Assembly (NCBI RefSeq): GCF_004121055.1
Contig: NZ_PYAL01000001.1
Location: forward strand, 310,001-374,000
Direction of reading: 5' to 3'
From: Achromobacter aloeverae
GTDB lineage: Bacteria; Pseudomonadota; Gammaproteobacteria; Burkholderiales; Burkholderiaceae_B
DNA: 64,000 bases
Numbering within the stretch: position 1 is the first letter of the stretch; every line of letters starts with the position of its first letter. The translations under genes were made by a program, and so were the position numbers. Below, piece after piece: positions 8,579 through 16,406 of the stretch. The notes below the pieces were generated by a model. That model made no database searches and had not been told where the DNA came from. It saw only the letters and a program-made list of their open reading frames with translations.

Positions 8579-9079
8579 CTACTCGAGGAGGCTGCGCAGC
8601 ATCCAGGCGTTTTTCTCGTGGATGTCCAGGCGCTGGGTCAACAGGTCCGCGCTGGGTTGGTCGTTGGCGCCATCGGCTTTCTCGAAAGCGGCGCGCGCGG
8701 TCTTGGCGACCGACTCGTTGCCCTTGACCAGCAGGCGCACCATGTCCATCGCATCCGGCACCGACGTGGGCTCGGCGATGGAAGACAGCTTGGCGTATTC
8801 GCGATACGTGCCCGGCGCATGATGCCCCAGCGCGCGGATGCGTTCCGCGATGCTGTCCAGCGCGTTCCACTCTTCCGTGTACTGCGTCATGAACATCGTG
8901 TGCAGCGTATTGAACAGCGGCCCGGTGACGTTCCAATGGAAATTGTGCGTCATCAAATACAACGTGTACGAGTCAGCCAGCAGCTTGGACAGCTCGGCGG
9001 CGATGGCGGCTCGGTCCTTGTCCGAAATGCCGATATTGATGCGCGGTGCGCCAGCGTTGTTCTTGGAAACCTTGGCCAT
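8579..9079 (-). CDS. dps: Dps-family ferritin-like DNA-binding protein
   Basis: A 166-aa Dps protein, which forms a dodecamer that oxidises and stores Fe(II) with peroxide and protects DNA. The ferroxidase motif MTHNFHWNVTGP near residues 43-54 and the downstream FMTQYTEEWNALDSIAERIRALG helix carry the iron ligands (His, Asp, Glu). The basic N-terminal tail (MAKVSKNN) fits DNA binding. It lies directly after oxyR on the same strand, and OxyR control of dps is well known elsewhere; the 128-bp gap probably contains its own promoter. Confidence 0.93.
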   Translation of the reverse strand: MAKVSKNNAGAPRINIGISDKDRAAIAAELSKLLADSYTLYLMTHNFHWNVTGPLFNTLHTMFMTQYTEEWNALDSIAERIRALGHHAPGTYREYAKLSSIAEPTSVPDAMDMVRLLVKGNESVAKTARAAFEKADGANDQPSADLLTQRLDIHEKNAWMLRSLLE

Positions 9080-9207
9080 GGATGAACCTCGTCAGTAGGA
9101 TGAAATGCCCAACAAGAATACCACCGGAAAATAAACGATCCTTGACGCCCGACATGCCAGCGCGCCGACGCGGCGCCGTCGACGCCGTGACCCGCGCCGC
9201 AATGCCG

Positions 9208-10158
9208 TCAATCCTGGTGCGACGCCGCTTCGTTCTCCAGCATCCGCACTCCCGGCAGCTGCGTGGCATAGATGGCCTGCGCCAGTGCCTCGATAGCCGC
9301 CAGGCGCGGGAAGCTGCGCCGCCAGGCCAGCACCACGCGCCGGTCCGGCGTGGGCGGCTCCAGCGGCACATAGGTCAACAGGCTGTCCGCGGGCGGATGT
9401 TCGGGCACGGCCGTGATCGGCAGCACCGTGATGCCGATGCCGGCGGCGACCATGTGGCGTATGGTCTCCAGCGACGACCCTTCGAAGGTGCGCTGGATGC
9501 CGTCGCTGGCCGCGGAAAACCGCGACAGCTCCGGACAGACTTCAAGGACCTGGTCGCGGAAACAGTGCCCGCTGCCCAGGAGCAGCATGGTCTGCTGCTT
9601 CAGGTCCTCCGCCAGGATGCTCTTGCGCTTGGCCCAGGGATGGTCGCGCGGCACCGCCACCAGGAACGGTTCGTCATAGAGGGGCTGCACCACCAGCCCG
9701 GCCTCCGGCAGCGGCAAGGCCATGATGGCGCAATCGATTTCGCCCTGGCGCAGCAACTCCACCAGGCGCACCGTAAAGTTCTCCTGCAGCAGCAGCGGCA
9801 TCTGCGGCGTGCGCGCGATCTGGACCGGCACCAGCCGCGGCAGCAGGTACGGACCAATGGTGTGGATCACCCCCACGCGCAAGGGACCTGCCAGCGGATC
9901 GTGTCCATGACGGGCAATTTCCTTGATGCCCGCGCTTTCCTCCAGCACCTTCTGCGCTTGCGCGACGATGCGCTGGCCGATGGCCGTCACGCCCACTTCC
10001 GCGCCGCCGCGCTCGAAAATGGTCACGCCCAGTTCGTCCTCCAGCTTGCGGATTGCCACCGACAAGGTCGGCTGGCTGACGAAACACGCCTCGGCCGCCC
10101 GGCCGAAATGGCGCTCGCGCGCAACGGCGACGATATATTTGAGTTCGGTGAGCGTCAT
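9208..10158 (-). CDS. oxyR: OxyR hydrogen peroxide sensor
   Basis: A 316-aa LysR-family activator. The N-terminal winged HTH is intact (HFGRAAEACFVSQPTLSVAIRKLE) and the redox pair sits in GSGHCFRDQVLEVC as Cys199 and Cys208, the same numbering as E. coli OxyR, so peroxide sensing by disulfide formation should work. It starts 42 bp after the end of recG on the same strand; recG-oxyR linkage is common in Burkholderiales. dps follows, a likely target. Confidence 0.96.
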   Translation of the reverse strand: MTLTELKYIVAVARERHFGRAAEACFVSQPTLSVAIRKLEDELGVTIFERGGAEVGVTAIGQRIVAQAQKVLEESAGIKEIARHGHDPLAGPLRVGVIHTIGPYLLPRLVPVQIARTPQMPLLLQENFTVRLVELLRQGEIDCAIMALPLPEAGLVVQPLYDEPFLVAVPRDHPWAKRKSILAEDLKQQTMLLLGSGHCFRDQVLEVCPELSRFSAASDGIQRTFEGSSLETIRHMVAAGIGITVLPITAVPEHPPADSLLTYVPLEPPTPDRRVVLAWRRSFPRLAAIEALAQAIYATQLPGVRMLENEAASHQD

Positions 10159-10200
10159 ATTCGCGGTTCCAGTAATGCGGCCCGGACGGCAGCCAGGATC

Positions 10201-12342
10201 TCAGGTCCGTAGAAAATCTTCGCGGCCACGCATCCAGCGCGCCAGATGGGCTTCCGCGGCCGCCGGATGTTCGCGACGCAGCCAGGCCGCCGCTTCGCGC
10301 GCCTGCTCGGCGATGCGGGCATCGATCTCGATATCGGCGAAGCGCAACAGCGCCGTGCCCGATTGGCGCGTGCCAAGAAATTCGCCGGGCCCACGCTGCG
10401 CCAGGTCGCGGCGCGCGATCTCGAAACCATCGGCGGTCTCGAACATGGCGCGCAGGCGTTCCCGCGCGATGGCGGACAAGGGCGTCGCATACAGCAGCAC
10501 GCAGACCGATTCCGCCGTGCCCCGCCCCACCCGCCCGCGCAGCTGGTGCAACTGGGCCAGGCCGAAGCGCTCGGCGTGCTCGATCACCATCAAGGACGCG
10601 TTGGGAACATCGACCCCCACTTCGATGACCGTGGTGGCCACCAGCACGTCGACCTCGCCGGCGCGGAATGCCTGCATGACGTCGGCCTTTTCCGTCTGCG
10701 TCAGGCGCCCGTGCACCAGCCCCACCCGCAAGTCGGGCAAGGCCTCGCACAAGGCCTGGTGCGTGTCGACGGCCGTCTGCAACTCCAGCGCCTCGCTTTC
10801 CTCGACCAGCGGACAGACCCAATACACCTGGCGGCCTTGCCGCGCCGCCTGGGCCATATGCGCGACGACTTCCTCGCGACGCGCGTCGCTGACCAGCTTG
10901 GTCACCACCGGCGTGCGGCCGGGCGGCAATTCGTCGATGACCGATACGTCCAGATCGGCAAAAAAGGTCATCGCCAGCGTGCGCGGAATGGGCGTGGCGC
11001 TCATGTTGAGCTGATGCGGAACCTGGCGCGCGCGCGGCGTTTCGCCCTTGCGCGCCAGCGCCAGGCGCTGGCCGACGCCGAAACGATGCTGCTCGTCCAC
11101 GATGGACAGGCCCAGGCGCGAAAACTCGACGTGGTCCTGGATGAGGGCTTGCGTGCCGACCACCAGGTCGACAGCGCCGGCGGCCACGGCGGCGGCGGCC
11201 TCGCGGCGCGCCTTGGCGCCCAGGCTGCCGCTGAGCCATGCGATGCGCACGCCCAGCGGACGCAACCAATCCACCAGTTTGCCGAAATGCTGTTCGGCGA
11301 GAATTTCCGTCGGCGCCATCAGGCCCACTTGCGCGCCCGCCTCGATGGCCTGCGCCGCGGCGATGGCGGCCACCACGGTCTTGCCGCTGCCGACGTCGCC
11401 TTGCAGCAGCCGGTGCATGGGATAAGGCTGGCCAAGGTCGGCACGGATTTCCGCCACCACGCGCTCCTGCGCAGCCGTCAGCTTGAACGGCAGCACGCCA
11501 TACAGGCGCGCCACCAGCCCTTCGGCGGCGTCCGTCGCCGGCAAGGGCATGGCACGGTTGGCACGCCGCGCCGCGCGCGCCGCCGCCAGCGACAACTGCT
11601 GCGCCAGCAGTTCATCGAACTTGACGCGCAGCCAGGCCGGATGCGCCCGCTCTATCAAGGCGTCCTCGCTGACGCCCGGCGGGGGCGCGTGCAGCAGGCG
11701 GATGGAGGCATCGAAGGCTTGCAGGCCGTAGCGTTCCCGCACGGCCTCCGGCAAGGTGTCGCCCAGGTCGGTCTGCGCCAGGGCTTGCGCAATGGCCTTG
11801 CGCAGCACGGGCTGCTGCAAGCCCTCCGTGGTCGGATAGACCGGCGTCAGCGCGGTCGCCAGCGGCGCGTCGGCGGCCGCCATGCGGGGATGCACCATTT
11901 CACGCCCGAAGATGCCGCCGCGCACTTCGCCGCGCGCGCGCAGGCGCCGGCCTACCGTCAACTGCTTCTGCTGGCTGGGATAGAAGTTCAGCCAGCGCAG
12001 TTGCAGTTCGCCGGAGTCGTCGGCAATGGCGGCGGTCAATTGCCGGCGTGGCCGATACGTGACCTCGCAGCGCGTGATCTCGCCCTCCACCTGGGCCGGA
12101 TAGCCGGGGCGCAGCGCGGAGATGGGCGTGACCCGCGTCTCGTCCTCGTAGCGCAAGGGCAGGTGCAGCACCAGGTCCATCGGCGTGGTCAGCCCCAGCG
12201 TCCGCAGCCGCCGCTCCAGGTCGGAGCGCGGCGCGGCGCCGCCGGCCTTGTCCGCCTTCGCGCCCGCCGGCTTGCCACGCCGGGCGGCGGGCTTGTCGTC
12301 GGTAGCGGAAGCGGATTTGCGGGAAGCCGCTGAAACAGGCAT
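10201..12342 (-). CDS. recG: ATP-dependent DNA helicase RecG
   Basis: A 713-aa branch-migration helicase that regresses stalled replication forks. Visible parts are an OB-fold wedge domain (VEGEITRCEVTYRPRRQLTAAI), Walker A GDVGSGKTVVA, the DEQHRFG box, the motif III-like NMSATPIPRTLAM, and the C-terminal helicase lobe (QLRGRVGRG). An N-terminal low-complexity Lys/Ala tail of about 30 residues precedes the domain and may not be conserved. It lies between ridA and oxyR in one direction. Confidence 0.96.
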   Translation of the reverse strand: MPVSAASRKSASATDDKPAARRGKPAGAKADKAGGAAPRSDLERRLRTLGLTTPMDLVLHLPLRYEDETRVTPISALRPGYPAQVEGEITRCEVTYRPRRQLTAAIADDSGELQLRWLNFYPSQQKQLTVGRRLRARGEVRGGIFGREMVHPRMAAADAPLATALTPVYPTTEGLQQPVLRKAIAQALAQTDLGDTLPEAVRERYGLQAFDASIRLLHAPPPGVSEDALIERAHPAWLRVKFDELLAQQLSLAAARAARRANRAMPLPATDAAEGLVARLYGVLPFKLTAAQERVVAEIRADLGQPYPMHRLLQGDVGSGKTVVAAIAAAQAIEAGAQVGLMAPTEILAEQHFGKLVDWLRPLGVRIAWLSGSLGAKARREAAAAVAAGAVDLVVGTQALIQDHVEFSRLGLSIVDEQHRFGVGQRLALARKGETPRARQVPHQLNMSATPIPRTLAMTFFADLDVSVIDELPPGRTPVVTKLVSDARREEVVAHMAQAARQGRQVYWVCPLVEESEALELQTAVDTHQALCEALPDLRVGLVHGRLTQTEKADVMQAFRAGEVDVLVATTVIEVGVDVPNASLMVIEHAERFGLAQLHQLRGRVGRGTAESVCVLLYATPLSAIARERLRAMFETADGFEIARRDLAQRGPGEFLGTRQSGTALLRFADIEIDARIAEQAREAAAWLRREHPAAAEAHLARWMRGREDFLRT

Positions 12343-12401
12343 GTCGAGCGTGGATCCTGCGGGCGGCCGGGCCGCGCGCGTGGAAATATCGATGCGGGGT
12401 C

Positions 12402-12788
12402 CTAGATGACCAGGATGGCCTCGACCTCGAACTGGGCGCCCTTGGGCAGGCTGGCGACGCCCACCGTGGAACGGGCCGGGAACGGCTGCGGAATGATCTC
12501 GGCCATGATGGCATTGGCCGCGGCGAACTTGCCCAGGTCCGTCAGGAACAGGGTGAGCTTGACGATATTGTCCAGCGTGCCCCCCGCCTCCTTGATGACG
12601 GCCTGCATGTTCTCGAAGGCCTGGCGCACCTGGGCCTCGAAGTTCTCGGAGACCATTTCGCCGGTATGCGGCTCCAGGCCGATCTGGCCCGACAGGTAGA
12701 CCGTCTTGCCGCCATTCACGGCAACCGCCTGGGAGTAAGGCCCCACGGCGGCGGGCGCGGCCTGGGTGTGGATGATCTGCTTGCTCAT
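12402..12788 (-). CDS. ridA: RidA, enamine/imine deaminase
   Basis: A 128-aa protein that hydrolyses reactive 2-aminoacrylate and related imines made by PLP enzymes. The family pattern is complete: the N-terminal APAAVGPYSQAV, the central YLSGQIG, and the C-terminal PARSTVGVASLPKGAQFEVE with the conserved Arg and Glu. It acts as a cytosolic trimer. The gene precedes recG by 59 bp on the same strand and is probably co-transcribed with it. A set of tandem palindromes lies 32-80 bp upstream of its start. Confidence 0.95.
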   Translation of the reverse strand: MSKQIIHTQAAPAAVGPYSQAVAVNGGKTVYLSGQIGLEPHTGEMVSENFEAQVRQAFENMQAVIKEAGGTLDNIVKLTLFLTDLGKFAAANAIMAEIIPQPFPARSTVGVASLPKGAQFEVEAILVI

Positions 12789-12819
12789 GACGGAATCCTT
12801 GAAAGGCGAAAGGCGTTAA

Positions 12820-12867
12820 GGGATTTGATCCTTGAGGGATTTGATCCTACTGGGATTTAATCCTTAG
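12820..12867. repeat. Three tandem 16-bp palindromic repeats upstream of ridA
   Basis: Three adjacent 16-bp units: GGGATTTGATCCTTGA, GGGATTTGATCCTACT and GGGATTTAATCCTTAG. Each contains a dyad (GGAT-TTG-ATCC twice, GGATT-T-AATCC once). They sit 32-80 bp upstream of the ridA start, in the promoter or leader. The rest of the 318-bp gap to the Bug gene shows no gene; its right side should hold the Bug promoter. Confidence 0.85.
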
Positions 12868-13106
12868 TCTATCGAAGTTTAATCATCAATAGTTGCACGC
12901 GAAAGACCGGAAGGGCCAGCGGGCGGCTGGCCTAGTGGTAACAGCAGGGGGAAAAAGAGTTGCCCGCCGAGAGTTGCCCGCCGTGACGGTTCCGGCATGG
13001 TCGACATCGGCTTTATTGATGAATTCATCCTGTTTTTCGATTTCACGAATCGCCCCGTCCCTGCCTATAGTGCTCCCACAACGCACAATCACAACTGGAG
13101 ACAACC

Positions 13107-14075
13107 ATGCGACTCACCGCGTCCTGCGTATTGGGGCTACTGCTTGCCGGCACTGCCCTGGCGCCGGCGGCGCAAGCCGCCGACTTTCCCAACCACCCCA
13201 TCACCTTCGTGGTGCCGTTCGCGCCCGGCAGCGCCACCGACCAGATCGGCCGCGCCATTGCCCAGGGGGTGACCCAGGAAAGCGGCCAGACGGTCATCAT
13301 CGAGAACAAGCCGGGCGCCAGTGCCATGATAGGCGCGCAGGCGGTGGCGCGAGCGGCGCCGGACGGCTACACCGTGCTTATCACCACCAACACCACGCAT
13401 GCCGCCAACGAGCATCTGTACAAGCAGCTGCAGTACGACCCCGTCAAGGATTACGCGCCGTTGACGCTGCTGGGCAAGGGGGCGCAGATCATGGTGGTGC
13501 GGCCGGACGCGCCCTACAAGAACGTACAGGACTTCCTGAACGACGCGCGCAAGAATCCCGGCAAGCTGAGCTTCGGCAGCGGCAGCTCCAGCAGCCGCAT
13601 CGCGGGCGAACTGCTGCAGCAGATGACCGGCGTCAAGCTGCTGCATGTCCCCTACAAGAGCAATCCGCTGGCCGTCACGGACCTGCTGGGCGGCCAGATC
13701 ACCATGATGATCACGGATACCGCCACGGGCCTGCCCCAGGTGCAATCCGGCAAGCTGCGCGCCCTGGGCGTGACCACCTTGAAGCGCTCGCCCTTGGCGC
13801 CGGAGGTGCCGACCATCGCCGAGGCTGGCGTGCCGGGCTACGAAATGGGTTATTGGTTCGCGGCCTACGCGCCAGCGAATACCCCGCCGGCCGTGGTCCA
13901 GAAGCTGCACGACCTGCTGGCCCAGGCCACCAAGGGCCAGGCCGCCCAGCAGTTCTACAAGCTGACCGGCACGGTGCCGGAAACGTCCACGCCCGCCGAA
14001 CTGGCCGCGTTCCAGAAGGCCGAATCGAAGAAGTGGGCGGATATCATCAAGCAGGCGGGCATCGAGCCGGAGTAA
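13107..14075 (+). CDS. Bug-family tripartite tricarboxylate transporter receptor
   Basis: A 322-aa periplasmic solute receptor of the TctC/Bug family, greatly expanded in Bordetella. The signal peptide ends AAQAAD and a GGAG site precedes the ATG. Family motifs are visible: FPNHPITFVVPFAPGSATDQ, VIIENKPGASAMIGAQAVARAAPDGYT, VPYKSNPLAVTDLLGGQI and VPTIAEAGVPGYE. There are no TctA/TctB membrane genes beside it, so it is an orphan receptor for an unknown carboxylate. It is convergent with fpr. Confidence 0.92.
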   Translation: MRLTASCVLGLLLAGTALAPAAQAADFPNHPITFVVPFAPGSATDQIGRAIAQGVTQESGQTVIIENKPGASAMIGAQAVARAAPDGYTVLITTNTTHAANEHLYKQLQYDPVKDYAPLTLLGKGAQIMVVRPDAPYKNVQDFLNDARKNPGKLSFGSGSSSSRIAGELLQQMTGVKLLHVPYKSNPLAVTDLLGGQITMMITDTATGLPQVQSGKLRALGVTTLKRSPLAPEVPTIAEAGVPGYEMGYWFAAYAPANTPPAVVQKLHDLLAQATKGQAAQQFYKLTGTVPETSTPAELAAFQKAESKKWADIIKQAGIEPE

Positions 14076-14093
14076 GTGCGCTGAGCACGGCGC

Positions 14094-14122
14094 GCCTCAT
14101 GGCCGGTCATGGACCATGAGGC
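14094..14122. terminator. Hairpin between Bug gene and fpr
   Basis: Perfect 9-bp arms (GCCTCATGG at 14094-14102 and CCATGAGGC at 14114-14122) with an 11-nt loop, 19 bp past the Bug stop and facing the convergent fpr end. No T-tract follows on either strand, so it may be a factor-dependent terminator or RNA 3-prime stabiliser. Confidence 0.5.
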
Positions 14123-14192
14123 CGCCGTAATTTAAAAGGGACGCGCCGGATTGCTGGGGCCGGACTATTCGAGCCGCACTGCTCGCGCCGGA

Positions 14193-14969
14193 TTACTTCT
14201 CGACGAACGCCCGTTCCACGACGTAATCGCCCGGCTGGCCCACGCCCGCGGACACGACGAAGCCGCGCTTGTCCAGCATGGCGCTGATGTCGGCCAGCAT
14301 GTGCGGGCTGCCGCAGATCATGGCGCGGTCGACCTCCGGGTTCAGGGGCGGCAGGCCGATGTCCTCGAACAGCTTGCCGTTCTCCACCAGTTGCGTGATG
14401 CGGCCCTGGTTGCGGAAAGGTTCGCGCGTGACCGTCGGGTAATAGACCAGCTTGCCGTTGACCATGTCGCCGAAGAACTCATTGGCGGGCAATTCGTTCT
14501 GGATGTAGTCGGCATAGGCCAGTTCGCTGACCCAGCGCACGCCATGCACCAGCACCACCTTCTCGAAGCGTTCGTAGACGTCCGGGTCCTTGATGATGCT
14601 CATGAAGGGCGCCAGGCCGGTGCCCGTGCCGAACAGGTACAGGTGCTTGCCCGGCTTCAGGTCGTCGACCACCAGCGTACCCACGGGCTTGCGGCTGACC
14701 AGGATGGTGTCACCTTCCTTCAGGTGCTGCAGGCGCGACGTCAGCGGACCATCCGGCACCTTGATGCTGAGGAACTCGAGGTTCTCTTCGTAGTTGGCGC
14801 TGGCGATGCTGTAAGCGCGCAGCAAGGGCTTGCCCTCCACTTCCAGGCCGATCATGACGAAATGACCGTTGTGGAAGCGCAGCGCCGCATCGCGGGTGGT
14901 CTTGAAGGAAAAGAGGGTGTCGTTCCAGTGGTGCACGCTCAAGACGCGCTCGGTATTGAAGGCTGCCAT
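14193..14969 (-). CDS. fpr: Ferredoxin/flavodoxin-NADP+ reductase
   Basis: A 258-aa FAD enzyme passing electrons between NADPH and ferredoxin or flavodoxin. RAYSIASANYEENLEF and the following GPLTSRLQHLKEGD are the FAD-binding region, FGTGTGLAPFMSI the NADP-binding loop, and CGSPHML the nicotinamide-side motif. The C-terminus VVERAFVEK is typical of bacterial subclass I Fpr. ATG at 14969 (MAAFNTER) is preferred; a longer version adds 26 residues without family likeness. It is divergent from the iron transporter operon, so the intergenic region may serve both. Confidence 0.95.
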   Translation of the reverse strand: MAAFNTERVLSVHHWNDTLFSFKTTRDAALRFHNGHFVMIGLEVEGKPLLRAYSIASANYEENLEFLSIKVPDGPLTSRLQHLKEGDTILVSRKPVGTLVVDDLKPGKHLYLFGTGTGLAPFMSIIKDPDVYERFEKVVLVHGVRWVSELAYADYIQNELPANEFFGDMVNGKLVYYPTVTREPFRNQGRITQLVENGKLFEDIGLPPLNPEVDRAMICGSPHMLADISAMLDKRGFVVSAGVGQPGDYVVERAFVEK

Positions 14970-15077
14970 ATCGGATAAGAAGATGCGTCGCGGCAACTCC
15001 TTGGAGCCGTCGCCGCCGGCCCGCGCACAAAAGACGCGCCGAGCCATTGAAGGAATCCCGATTTTAGCGCTTTTTGA

Positions 15078-15092
15078 TGATAAACGTTCTCA
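15078..15092. promoter_or_regulatory. Candidate Fur box 1
   Basis: TGATAAACGTTCTCA matches the 7-1-7 Fur dyad (TGATAAT-N-ATTATCA) at 11 of 14 positions. It lies 109 bp upstream of fpr and about 260 bp upstream of the iron-binding protein gene. The whole 386-bp gap between these divergent genes holds no gene. Confidence 0.4.
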
Positions 15093-15271
15093 TTGGGGCC
15101 TTTTGCTTAGATGCATTCGGCATGTGCTTATGCCAAAGGGGACGGAGTAGCGCGCGCGGACGTTCCTGCAAACGCTTCTTTCTGCCCCGCCCGCTGCGGA
15201 CGATCGCCGACACTTTCTTACAACCAGTTGAACAACAGGACACTTCCTGCTATCTTGCGGCCTTCTGTTTT

Positions 15272-15299
15272 TGAGAATCGTTTTCGTTACAGGATTCTC
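15272..15299. promoter_or_regulatory. Candidate Fur box 2 and inverted repeat before fbpA
   Basis: TGAGAATCGTTTTCG (15272-15286) is a partial Fur-box match. The same place carries a perfect inverted repeat GAGAATC (15273-15279) and GATTCTC (15293-15299) with a 13-bp spacer. It is 57-84 bp upstream of the iron-binding protein start, where a repressor site would act. Confidence 0.4.
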
Positions 15300-15355
15300 G
15301 ACCCGGCTGCCCCCGCGCGGCCTGTTGCCCGATGCTCGCTCGCCAGGAGATCCCG

Positions 15356-16384
15356 ATGTCCCCCGCCCTGCCCCGTCTCGCCCCGCTGTTCGCCGCCCTG
15401 GCCCTGGCTACTGCCTGGCCCGCCCACGCCGCCGAGGAAGTCACCCTCTACACTACCCGCGAACCCAAGCTGATCCAGCCGCTGCTGGACGCCTACACGA
15501 AGGAAAGCGGCGTCAAGGTCAACACGGTGTTCGTCAAGGACGGCCTGCTGGAGCGCGTCAAGGCCGAGGGCGAAAAGTCTCCCGCCGACCTGTTGATGAC
15601 GGTGGACGTCGGAAACCTGATGGACCTGGTCGACGGTGGCGCGACGCAGCCCGCGCCGTCGGCCGCCATCGAGGCCGTCGTGCCGGTGAACCTGCGCGGC
15701 GCCGGCGGCAGCTGGTATGCGCTGTCGCTGCGCGACCGCGTGCTCTACGCCGCCAAGGACCTGCCGCTGAACACCTTCCGCTACGAAGATCTCGCCGATC
15801 CGAAATGGAAGGGCAAGGTCTGCATACGCTCGGGCCAGCACCCGTACAACACCGGCCTGGTGGCCGCGATGATCGCCCATGACGGCGCCGCCGCCACGGA
15901 AAAATGGCTGCGCGGCGTCAAGGCCAACCTGGCCCGCAAGGCAACCGGCGGCGACCGCGACGTCGCGCGCGACATCCTCGGCGGCATCTGCGATATCGGC
16001 CTGGCCAACGCCTACTACGCGGGCCACATGAAGAACGCCGAAGCAGGCAGCGACGCGCGCAAGTGGGGCGACGCCATCAAGGTCATCCGGCCCACCTTCC
16101 TCCAGGGCAATGGCACGCACGTCAATATCACCGGCGCCGCCGTGGCCCGCCATGCCCCGCACAAGGAAGCGGCGGTCAAGCTGCTGGAATACCTGGTGTC
16201 GGCCCCTGCCCAGGCGCTCTATGCCCAGGCCAACTACGAATATCCCGTGCGCGCCGGCGTGCAGCTCGACCCGGTGGTCGCGTCCTTCGGCCCGCTCAAC
16301 GTCGACACGCTGTCGGTGGCCGATATCGCGCGCTATCGCAAGCAGGCCAGCGAACTGGTCGACAAGGTCGGCTTCGACCAATAA
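15356..16384 (+). CDS. fbpA: Fe(3+) ABC transporter periplasmic binding protein
   Basis: A 342-aa ferric-ion binding protein of the FbpA/FutA family. The signal peptide ends AHAAEEVTLYTTRE, where TLYTTREPKLI is a typical mature start; DLLMTVDVGNLMDLVDGG, GGDRDVARDILGGICDIGLANAYY (paired Tyr ligands) and YEYPVRAGV follow. ATG at 15356 is chosen over one 24 bp upstream because AGGAGA stands at correct spacing before it. It is first in a three-gene operon with permease and ATPase, and Fur-like boxes upstream suggest iron repression. Confidence 0.92.
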   Translation: MSPALPRLAPLFAALALATAWPAHAAEEVTLYTTREPKLIQPLLDAYTKESGVKVNTVFVKDGLLERVKAEGEKSPADLLMTVDVGNLMDLVDGGATQPAPSAAIEAVVPVNLRGAGGSWYALSLRDRVLYAAKDLPLNTFRYEDLADPKWKGKVCIRSGQHPYNTGLVAAMIAHDGAAATEKWLRGVKANLARKATGGDRDVARDILGGICDIGLANAYYAGHMKNAEAGSDARKWGDAIKVIRPTFLQGNGTHVNITGAAVARHAPHKEAAVKLLEYLVSAPAQALYAQANYEYPVRAGVQLDPVVASFGPLNVDTLSVADIARYRKQASELVDKVGFDQ

Positions 16385-16406
16385 CCCGCGCGATCCGGTG
16401 TAATCC

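Noticed and set aside
10246-12333. 695-codon open frame on the plus strand opposite recG
   Set aside because: It is an antisense shadow: rich in Arg, His, Gln and Gly with no domain, while recG on the minus strand has full helicase motifs.
15074-15274. Small gene upstream of fbpA
   Set aside because: The 66-residue frame covers both Fur-like sites and has no conserved character; it looks like promoter DNA read by chance.
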